This document shows, piece by piece, positions 37,101-49,100 of a stretch of 64,000 nucleotides of DNA. The position numbers and the translations under genes were made by a program. Under the pieces are notes generated by a model that worked only from the letters and a program-made list of their open reading frames with translations, searched no databases and was not told the DNA's origin. Numbering within the stretch: position 1 is the first letter of the stretch; each line of letters begins with the position of its first letter. This DNA is from Schistosoma haematobium (Eukaryota > Platyhelminthes > Trematoda > Strigeidida > Schistosomatidae), in assembly GCF_000699445.3 (NCBI RefSeq), contig NC_067199.1, positions 32,348,902 through 32,412,901 on the forward strand, in the 5' to 3' direction.

Positions 37101-40100
37101 TTTATGGCATGAATTGCTATTACCGACCTAATTTGAAGTCTTTCAAGTTCTATAGGATTATTAGGTTTTGTGTATCTAAGATGTTCTGTGGCTTGAACCA
37201 AGATTTCACGAGATTTTTCTCCAATATAAAAGGCAACACAATCAAGATATCCCAAATCTTCCTGAATAGAACGTGAAGCATGTTTGCAGTTACTTCTATG
37301 TCCGACTACGGAGCTTCAGCTGGCATATTGTCAGGTCCAGCTGCTTTTCCGCCCTTGATTTGTCCAGTGGCCATCTTGATTTCTTCGACTTTTGGTGGAG
37401 TGATATCTATAGAAATGTCTATAGGCGCTGCTTCGATGTCCGATGGATTCAATGGAGCCAGTCTATTCAACAGTTCCTCGAAGTATTCTACCCATTTGTT
37501 CCTCTGTTCCTGAATTCCAGTGATTGGCTCTCTTTCTTTGTCTTTGACCTGTCTCTCTGGTTTACTATATTTCCCTGCTAGTTTCTTCGTTGTGTCATAT
37601 AGCTGTCTTATATTTCCTTCTCTTGAAGCTTTTTTGGTTGTCGTTTCCAGCTCTTCCACGTGTTTCTGCTTATCGGCTCTACTGCTCTTCTTCACTTGCT
37701 CGTTTGCTTCTGTGTACTCACCTTGTGCCTCGGCTTTCTCTTCTTACTTTCTACTGTCGTTAATTGCTATCTACGTGTTCTTGCTTTCTTGAATCTTGTC
37801 CAGGGTTTCCATAGAGATCCACTCCTTATGACAACGTTTGTTGCGACCTAGCACTTATTGAAACGTTGGAGTTAGTGCTCTTTTGATTCCTTTCCAGTTG
37901 TCCTCCACCGTAGTTTCTTCCTTTTCAGGAGATCCTGTAAGGCTTGGAACCTGTTGTTGAGAGTTATCTTGAATTCGTTGAGTTTGTTAGAATTTCATAG
38001 GAAGACTGTATTGAACATTTGTACCGCCGTTTCCTCAGCTAACCAGTGTTTCGTTAGCTGTAGTTTGATCTTGGCAACCACCAAGTTGTGATCTGAATCT
38101 ATGTCAGCTCATTTTCTGGTTCTTGCGTCTTCTATTGTCCTGAATATTTTAGAGACGCAAATATGATCGATCTTGTTGTCGGTAGTGTGGTGCGGTGAGA
38201 CCCATGTGTCTTTGTGTATGCGTTTGTGGGGAATGCAGAAACATTAAGAATTTTGTTGAATTACTTACTCCTATCACCGCGTATGGAGGATTCCAGGTAA
38301 GCGCTTGCCTCGTGATGCAGTTTGGTGATTTTCACAATGTATGTCCTATCCACTCTCACCATTCTCGGTCTTTTCTCCTAGTCCATCTCATCCTATAATA
38401 TTTTCGTACCCGGTGTTGTCCATTATGACTTTTGCATTTAGGTCTCCCATCAGGATGGTCAGATCATTTCCTAGGCACTTCCCTACGATCGATTGCGGCC
38501 TCCTATAAAACTGATCCTTATAGTCTTCATTGCTTACATTGGTATGTGCATAACACTGGATAACGTCCATTGTAATTCCCTCCTCTATTTTGAAGGATAC
38601 TTTGATGATCCTGGATCCATGAGATTCACATCTTATAAGTGCTTTACATGTTTCTTTGAACAGCATCAGTGCATTTTCTTCTTCATGATCAGAGTACTAC
38701 AGAGCTTCTCTCAAATCTAATCGTTTTTGTCCAGATTAGATCAAATAGGTTCTATTTATTCCGCAGCTATATAATTACTCCTCCACATTGTCCAGACATT
38801 CCAAGTATCTACATTAACTGTTGCTCTGGTTTTTAGAAGGAATATCGGCTTTGTGGCTTCCAAAGAATCTCGGCTTTCACTGTGAGGGGTCGTAATTCTT
38901 CTAAATGAAGATCAATAAACTCCCAGGACAGAGTTTAAACGGTTAAGATGAATTTTTCTGGTTAGTATTTTTTTCATCAAGGTTGTTTACTACGGGGTGG
39001 ATTTGCTGACCCCATGCTTGACCCTCCCTTTTTATCGTGGCTTGGAACCGGTAGTAAACCTAGATGGTCTACCGACTGAGATTAGTTGTTTTATATTATT
39101 TTTTAGTTCTGTTTTTTTTAATACTCCTTGGAGTAATTTTGTTGAACCATGACGATATGGTAAAATTACAATGCCAATCCACGCCATTTCATTCAATATT
39201 ATTTTTGTACTTATTCATGAATCTAAGTTCTGAGTATTTGTTCTATCAGTATTTCATTAGCATATTTTCTCTTTTTGTTAGGTGCTTTTGTCAGTCCACT
39301 TATTCAAATGTTTGGATTTCGTATTAGTGGTTGTTTTGGAGCTTTATTACTTGGTCTTGGAATGTCAATAGCAAGTTATCTAACTAATATGCATGCTATA
39401 ACAATATTTTATGGAATGATATCAGGTTAGAATAATATTACGTCTTTTTTTCTATCTTTATTGTTTAAATTCATAAGGAAATTCAGTTGCCCCCGGTTTT
39501 TTATTGTTTCTATTAGTCATACTCATTGTTTTCTAAGAGTATATGTTGCTTTATTAAGTAAAATATCTACAGAATATTACTTAACATACATACTTTATGT
39601 AAGGACGGCTCATGGGTGCTCAAGTTTTACGCGGTATATTAAGAATCGAAGCTCTAGATATAACACTTTATTTAACCAATTCTGCTTATTATTATTATTT
39701 CTGTTTAAAGTTTTCTTAGAATCAATCAAATTCTGAAATCATTTTTTTATCTTAATATATTCACAGAAATACCATTTCCCATGAAATTATATATTTGCTT
39801 TACAGTAATGATTTTGTTGAAATTTAAGTGATAACTTCTCGATAAGTTTCCATTATGAATTAATATTATCTAGTGAATTACTGAAAATTAGGAAGCTATA
39901 TACGGTTATCCAATTCAATGTTTGGAATCTCTCAAAAGTTCCATAGGATCGAACTCATAGTGTTTAGATACAGTAACATCTATAATATTATCAGATAACA
40001 AAGTTTGTATATAATTTCAATTAATTTGTGTTGTATTGTGACCATTTAATGTCATCTCAGTAAGAAGAAATGAACAATATCGAGATAATTGCTTGTCTTG

Positions 40101-43100
40101 TATTTATTTATTTTAGAAATATCTCAAAAAAATATATTGATAAAAACACTTCATTAGGGATAAGCTGTAACTCATCTTCCTTATAGCCAGTTTTTCTTCG
40201 CATGACAATTTTTAATTGCAAAAATATATTTGATGCATGAATTTCAACGTAACAACCTGAATGAATGACAAAATGGAATATATAATAACTACAGTAGTGA
40301 TTCTGTTTGTATTTTGTAGTACCTCGTTTCGTGGTGGATTGTAAGCTTTCTAAAAAAGAGTTATGAGTACACGTACATATCAAAAGATAATTAATCCATT
40401 CATACAAATCTAAAACAATAAAATTCACTTGAATATTTTAATTTTTTTGAGAAAATGATGACACAAAAGTTTTAACAAGCCACTAAATGATAATCAATTT
40501 TGATGAAATTTTAAATTTTTTTAGAAATAGACTTTCCATGTAATACTCGATTTGTATACTTTTCTAATAGTCTTTGTTATATCCGAGTGGAGATTAAATT
40601 ACAGGTAACTCCCGAGGACTATTAATGGACTAATATTCTATAAATATTCTTATTGTATAATTATTCAACAATTACATTACGTATATTTATATTCCTCTTA
40701 TTGTAAGCTTTATTTTGACCTATAACTTATTATTGTACGATTTACGGTTCTTAAGTTATGTTCAGCTTATTAACTACTGCCTCCCTCATTCACAGCCACT
40801 TTTTGGGCTTATTTGTGTACAAATATTATTTCCTATTTTATGGTACGTTGCGGTCTGTGTGATTGATATATAAACTAAGTATGCCTGAAATAAACGATCT
40901 GCTCTGATTCTGGTCTGATCTGCTCTGATTCGGAAGCTGGTATCTTGTTCTGGACTCAAGTGGAAGGGCTCGTAGGACATAGGACCAATAAGGACACTAA
41001 ACTGCCCACACCGGTTAAACGTCATTGGTTGGCCTAGTGTGAAGATTCGTATAAGTCGTATCCGGATTGGTAGATAAGTCGTGTGATCGAAAAGTCAGAC
41101 ATCCAAGGTCATAACAGTCTTACATCTTGACAGAACAGATAAATTGTGTCGACCGATGGAATCCAGAATGCACGTTTCACCCCGTTTGGTAATTGTTATG
41201 ACTTTAGGTTGCTGTCGATTTCTACCCTGTGTTATCGATCGATTACAGTGACACGTAAACACGTACGGACGGCCTAGAGTCTCGATTGGTCCCACTTCCC
41301 TGTCTAGCCCAGTTAGTTGAGTTCAGAACACAAGCCACAGCCTCGGAGATATGAATCATTATATTTCAAACATTGTTTATATACCAATCAAGCATACCAC
41401 ATCGTACCATAAAAATAGAAAACAACATTTTGTACAATATTCAACAAGTGAACAGATATCGACCAATAGGAAATGTCCATCTAAAGTCCAAGGACACCAT
41501 TGGACTTAACATGATAATTATTGGTCTATTCCTCCGCATCCACAACAGTAATCATCGGTTAGATGTATCCGTGTACCAGTATTGATATTTATACGGTGAC
41601 TAGAAGTCAGTACTTTTCCTTCCAAACACCCAGTCCATTATCCGCTGAGTTACTGAGTTTAGATAGTCACTAGCTTGTGCAATGTGTGTGATGTTTATTC
41701 TATGTCATTACTAGTTCTACTTTGTTACTAGAGAAACTATTGGTTTATCTTAAGTGCTTAGTAAATTCATAATAATTAGTCTTTTATCATGGTCATACTC
41801 ATTTTTTTAGGTTCAGCTTTTGGCATTCTAATGGTATGCGCTATAGTCTCAGTCAATTATTATTTTGATCGTTATCGTGGCTTAGCATCAGGCTTAGCAA
41901 TGTCTGGTGCAGGTGTCGGTACATTATTAATACCAGTTTTCTACAACTGGATTATACCGATTAAAGGCTGGCGTTCTAGTTTATTATTGTATTCATTGGG
42001 TGCAAGCTTATTAACAGCACTGGCTTCATTGACACTTAAGCCATTTATAACAAGTGATGATCCCGAATTAACTGAACAATCCACTGATGTGGAAAATCCG
42101 GAACACCTTACATCTGATCAAATGTTGCTTATGAAAACGATTCCGAAAATTACTTACGTAAATGATGATGTAACTAATTTGCCTGAAAAAAATCATAATA
42201 GAACTGTTGATGTAAGTTTAGATAAATTATTTTTAACTATCTACTTCGTACACAACCCTTTTCTTACGTTGTTTTATATAAAATTTGAAGAATGATAAAT
42301 TTGAAATTCAGATTTCCCTCGGGTTTGAATTTTTCTGGTTGACATTCTTTTCAGAAAGGTTTTCTTCTACAGGATGGTGCAGTTACCCCGAAGCTCGACT
42401 TTCCTTATTTATCCCGGCTCGGGACCGAAAGGACTCTTTTACAAATAACACTATTGTGTAGTACATCAATTAACACATAAAGTAACCTCGGTATATGAGC
42501 AGATTATCGAAAATATGACTGTCTCCAATGCAAATTGTGTTGTGTACATGTCGTATGGCGACTTTGGTCGATGCATAATACTCCTATCCGTCACATTATT
42601 TATGACAGACTGATTGACTGTAACACGAACTTTGCAAGATGAATACCGAAATTATAGGGATAGCAGTAGTATCTGTTATAGTAAAAAAATTAAAAATAGC
42701 AAATATGAGTCGAGGAGAAATAAGATTCCGATAAAAAAATAAAATAAGACAATATCAAAACTTGGGTTTTAGGAGTAAATAAAAAATAGATGCATATGCT
42801 CCACTGCAACTGATTTTGAACGATGTCCTAAACAGTTTCCTACTACTGTCATAATTATTGGGTCGACCCCATTCAAATAGTCCTCACCTACCAACACAGC
42901 TTGGATCATTAGTTAATGACTTAATGAGCTGATGCTTTTTCTCAGCTTATATATTCCTAGCTTTCTTCCAACCAATGTCTACGCCATCCATGATTGCATA
43001 TTGATCTAGGCACTGGCTGGGTATATACAATACACATTTCAGTTACCTCAGTCGATAAACACTCATAGTCTCATGATGTACCATTCGAAATTTATTTTAG

Positions 43101-46100
43101 CTAGTGAGAGCATTTATTTTGTTTCTAATGAGTTTTACGAAGACAAATTCATCTACATAATTGACCAGGTATAACAAATGATTGACACAAAGGCCATGGA
43201 CATGAACATCCATAAACCTGTCTAGTGCAGATTGGATTATTTAACTCATCAACCAACTCCCAGAACACAAATTGATTCATTTCATTTCTAATATTTTACA
43301 GTTATGAGCTAAAAATAATCCAACTATAATTTATAAATACGATTTTTTGAGAAAAAAATTTTTTCATCATAATCAGAATGTATAATATTTACCTAAAGAT
43401 TAGAATGAACTTAACATATTCGGTATTGTTTTATATTTCAATGTTTAAAATACTTTAGACAAGTTCATCTTGGACAAAAAAACAAACATCAAATATTATT
43501 AATGTTAAGTAATATTACCGCCTTTGAAAACGATGAATATTCAGATGAATGATTCGAATATAGTTTTAAAACCATTCAATAATTCTAAGAGATTATAAAA
43601 TATTAATTTAAAATCTTATATTAATAAAAGTCATTTAGAATTGTTCAATGTTCTTAAGGTGAATCTAATAAAAATAATAAATACTTAATTTGATAGTAAG
43701 TAAATATATTATTTTAGGATATTTATTAGTTATAGGGTCTTAATAGTTGAAATCATGAGTCAATTGAAGCTAGACCATCATGGAAAACATGGAAGCACTG
43801 GACGGCCGTTTCGTCCCAGTATGGGACTCCTCAATAGTGCGCATCAATTGACTCATGATTTCAACTATTGAAATTACTAAAATCTCCAAAACACCCCTTC
43901 TAGTTATAGAATCATTAGATATTTTGTAGTTATAGGAGAGTGTTAAACTTTTGAAATAAGGAATTAGACATATCTCTTTTGTGCATAGAGCTTAAATTTG
44001 AGTTGATGTATTGCTATGATTTCAACTGTGGACAAATTTCTGATCCAAACCTTCTGTGAGTTTGTTTATTTTTGACTTATTAAGTAATCGTGAGCTATGA
44101 TTATTGTGACAGAAAGTAATTAGCGTTAACTACATGTTTAGTGATTAGGCTATTAATTAACTTATAATTCTATGTAGACAGTCATGTAGGGTAGTGATAA
44201 AATAGACATTTCAAACGTTCATGCTTTGTGTGATCAATATTATGTCCTCTACAAGGGCATATAAATTGCTAAATCTACAAGGAAATAGCTCAAAGCGGTA
44301 ATTTACCACTGATATTTCAAGGAATGGGAATCTACTGTGAAAAGCAATTTGGAACACTGCTCAACAGATATTTCTCAGAAATCTTGACAATCTGTTTTTC
44401 AAGATTCATGCTCCCATCTATCCTTTAAATCCAGTGTTCATGAGTAAAGCTTTCCTTGGAACCTTGAGGATACTTTCAGATTGACATTTGGGTTTCAGGT
44501 TACTATCAATGATTCTGATGGAGAAAGTTATGCTGTGTTAATCTCTTTTATGATTTATTAGTTCATATTACCTTTGATCGTATTATGCGACTTACATTCA
44601 GTACATGAAGACCTTCGATACTCATTAATAACTTTATTAAACGCCATAACAGCTGTATTTCTTTTGTCAGATTATTACAAGTACAATTAACTATAAATAC
44701 AATTTTACAGTTTTAGTAAGTGACATCTTCATGAAAACATTTTTCATGGAATTTTCTTCGATTTCAGTTAACTTACGATAAAGAACGACAATTATCCAGT
44801 ATACCATCAATGTATACTCATCCGTATTTTCTAAACATCTGTTACCTAGGGCTGTAGATCCGGACTAAAACTTTTATATACCTAATTCAGATCAACACCA
44901 CTAATAAGTACTAACTACTTTTTAAGACAAATTATGAAAATAAACTAATGTAATCAACTTGTTTCAATCTCAATCAACAGATAACTGCCATTCATTCAGA
45001 TTGTAAACCTGGTGATTCTGTATGTGATTTTAATGAAGAAAAAAAAGAAAGAAAACTTTCTATTGGATTTACAGATGCTTTACGCCAGTATTTATTAAAT
45101 CAAAAAGGTAATTTACTGCAAATTCTCGGATATTTTGGTTAAAAATTCAACATTAATGTTTTTACTTTTTTTCTTTGATGGTATACATCTGTTTAAGTTA
45201 AGGGGAGTTATTATCATTGAGTGACTAACGTCATTTGGCAGATGAAAGAAAGCCACAGAGTATTGTAACGTGTATAGAAGGTCAGTGGATATTTTTGAAT
45301 TTTGTTGTTTACATCATAAACTTTTGTTAGACGATTATTGAAAGTCAGGAAGCATTGGATAGCTGTTTTGCACTATCATTTAATACCGGTTATGTTTCAG
45401 TGATTGATTAACTAAAGTCAGATTGAGATATAAACGATAATATCGGACTTTTATTTGATTCTGGTTTGGAAATTTTCAGTAATATGTACACATGGTCTAA
45501 CAAAAGATTTAATTCATGACTATATTGGTTTCTAGAAGTACACAATAGCATGTAATCAATGTGTTGTAATACAATAGTCCACACCAATCAACCACAAGAG
45601 TCCTCAGTATTGTAGTTGAATCATTATTTCCAACAGACAAATAATGTGTTGCTCAGTGTCCGATCCTGGTTCAGGCTTCCTATACACTAGCCCAACTGGT
45701 TACTTGGATGAAAAAAAACTGAAAGAGAAAGAGAGAAAGAAAGATAAGGAAACTTTATTGGCCGCACAACAGAGAGACACCTATACATTCATATATATAC
45801 CCAGAAAAGGAACTTAAATCTTGGGCAATGGCATAGTTTCATCGTTTGGCCTATCTTGGATTAGCTCATTGTACTAGCAACCACTTCATGCTTAGCTCCA
45901 TTAATTGCACATATCAAATTTAATCTTAATTGTTGAGAACAGACCATACTTCAAATTTTAGCCATCAATTCTTAGGTGCAAATGTTAGATATAACACAGC
46001 TCAATTAAATTTATTAGTCAGTATTTAGAAAATTGTGGACATCATTTGGTAAAACAGTTTATTATATACCGATGTTTAAATGATAACCAAATATGAATAG

Positions 46101-49100
46101 CTGAAATCGTTTTGGATGTAAATCTACTCTCTCAGTGGTGATTTATTTTGACTAAACTCCTTTAGGTACTGTTGTGGTAGTTCGACTTAAACATGAACCT
46201 TGAGATAACAAAAGAATAAACAGAATAAAACCAACCGATCAATGGAACGAAATCGAACTCTAAATGATCTATCGCTGAGTAGTGACCAATATCATGTTTC
46301 TCTTGTCCTTTCGCATTAACCGAATTCTGTCGATCAATTGAAGCGGGATCAAATCACTCAGAGGGCACCAATTTTTTCAATACTACAGGGATACCTCGGT
46401 GACGGGTTTTAAATAACACGAAACCTAGATTCAAGGCTCCATTTTGGCCACCTCCAATCACCTAACATCCCTATTCCAGTCACAGTACATACCCTAGCCA
46501 CTAGACTTATTTGTAAATATGGTAAGATTTAAACATTAGAGCATAACTGCTAGCATGGTTAGCCTTCGTGTTCAGTTTGATCAAATCGATGAAGCAATAA
46601 CCATAATTGTTATAAAATAGATTAGTATTTGTCTCATACTAGAATGAAAACATATTCTCTTTTGTTGTATTTTTCGTTTCTCACTTTATAGTATGCTTTA
46701 AATATATAAATTAGACTAGATGTAACACATGAAGCCGAATGCTCTTGATATGCATATATTACAGAATCGGTACACAAATGAATCTCATTTCAGAATAATT
46801 TCAGGGCAAGTCCATATCAGCCGATAAACTAATAACCGTGAATAATGTATTTCAACTTAAAAATATGATTTACTGTATCCAAAAATTCCACCATTTTGTA
46901 TAGCGATGACATAATTTGTTAAATATTTTTTGTAAACAAACTGATATACCATACAGAATAATGTTAAGTAAATCGGTGTCAGAACCTGTGCTTCCCGTGG
47001 TATTTGAACCTGTATTACCTAAATTCACACTATAGGAAGATATTATTTAGCCGTTTGAGCCGTAACTAATCTCCTACAGAACAGACAGATTTACAGAGTA
47101 AAATTGATAACTTTGAGATATACTTCGTACTCTTCCATATATCTCATACGAAACATGGTATCCCATGCTAAATAATCTAGAATAATTGAACATCGTGGTT
47201 AACGATGAGAACTTTAAAATGTAAATGGTTTAAACTCGATAACTATTTCAACTACTTGTGTATTTTTTTTAGTTTTCTGTCGAACGTGAAGTGGTGGTCA
47301 TTTCTTTCAGATAGTATTGGTCTTATACATTATAATTCAATTTACTCTGATCGCCGTTTATTTTAAATGGGCTTATTATTGTTAACCGTACTAATATTCG
47401 AAAAGGTAACAATGATCATTATTACCGATAAAAGCCACTATCTATTTCAACTTGCCACTAATGAAATATTCTAATTATAGTTTTGAAACAGAAGTATAGA
47501 TCATTGTTTATCAGAATGATTTAATGTCTACCGTGGTGCATCAGATGATCTAACTTAGAGAATATTTTAATAAAACTAAGTGATATTAATTGAAAATAAT
47601 CGTTTAACATCCACTAGGACCAACAACTTTGTCGGAAACTAACAACGATGCAGAAGATGCAGAGTCCATGGTTGGTTCAAGATTATGGAAATCAAGTCAA
47701 GGATTCAAGAGACAACAGTCATCATATATTCGTCATCATAGTCAGTTATGTCAACCTGCTCAGTCTAACCAACAACAGAAACAAAGTTACAACAAACTCC
47801 CAAGACAAACAACACAGACAACAGTTGCAGCTACAAACGATTATATCCATTCAAGTTATAATTTATCATCGACGAGAAAGTCTAGACGAAAGTTTGCCAG
47901 TCAAATATATACCCTTCTTGACAAACCAGATGCATTTTATTCAGCGAGTTTAACAAATTTAAATCCTAAAATTACTCAACCTTTTAATGAACACAAAAAA
48001 TCTACAGCTTCTTCAATAAATGTAAGGGCATATTCAAAGTATCCAATAGCATCTAAATCATCTTTAATCATTTCTTCTGAAACAGTGAATAAAAATCAAA
48101 TTATTAATGAGTTAATTGATAGTAATATTTCTTCATTTCAATTATTTCCTATTACACCATTGAATCAACAGCATCAAGAACAAAACCACGAAGAATTTCA
48201 TTCTTTGGATAATTCGATACATAAATCATCTCATAATGATATATATCCTAAATCCAGTATTATTGAAACAAGTATTCCGGAAGAAAACCTACTGACTACC
48301 AATAATACAGAAAACAGCACAGAACCCTACTCACCAATATCTAAAGTGAACACAATTAAACAAAATCTAGTATTATTTGGATTTGGAATAATAAAATTAT
48401 TTGATTTAAGCTTATTCACAGAAATCTCATTTTTATACTTAGTAGGTATTGGTGTTACAAGTCAGCTGGCATATTTTATTCCATTTGTCTATTTAATTGA
48501 TTATACAGTTAGTTATGGGATGGAACAAGATAGTGCTGTTTTAATAGTTATGATATTAAGTAAGTATCTCTGTTTCATTTTATAAGATCATTTAAGTTTT
48601 ATTTACTTTTCTTCAAGTCATGGACAGAAAATCTATTTGAACTTAGGCGAAAACTCAGCTGTTTAGAGCTAATGTAGAATTTAATTTGTCCTACAGATAT
48701 TCTACCGGGACTGCAAACGCGATACTGACAACCCGGAGTTTATATGAAAGCTATAGTCAGAACATATGACAACTTGGCTTTAAGAGTTATCTGCTTCTAA
48801 ACGTAAAAATCAATTCGACTAGTACAATAATTGTAGTCATTATGTTAAACGTATAAACATACAGACCAGTATTGGGTGTCCTACTGAAATTAATGAAAAA
48901 TATGAGTTGCAGTAACGCTAATGTGATAGGATAATAATGTCCTTAAATTGACAGGTTACTTGTAGCAGGGATAGTCTACAGACACATCAGATCGGGTTGA
49001 CGTGGTGGGCGTTTGGGCAGCCATCTGATTGGTTAGTTACTGACATACTGACAGTAACATGTTGTTTTCATGGATTACACGGCTCGGTGACCTTAATTAA

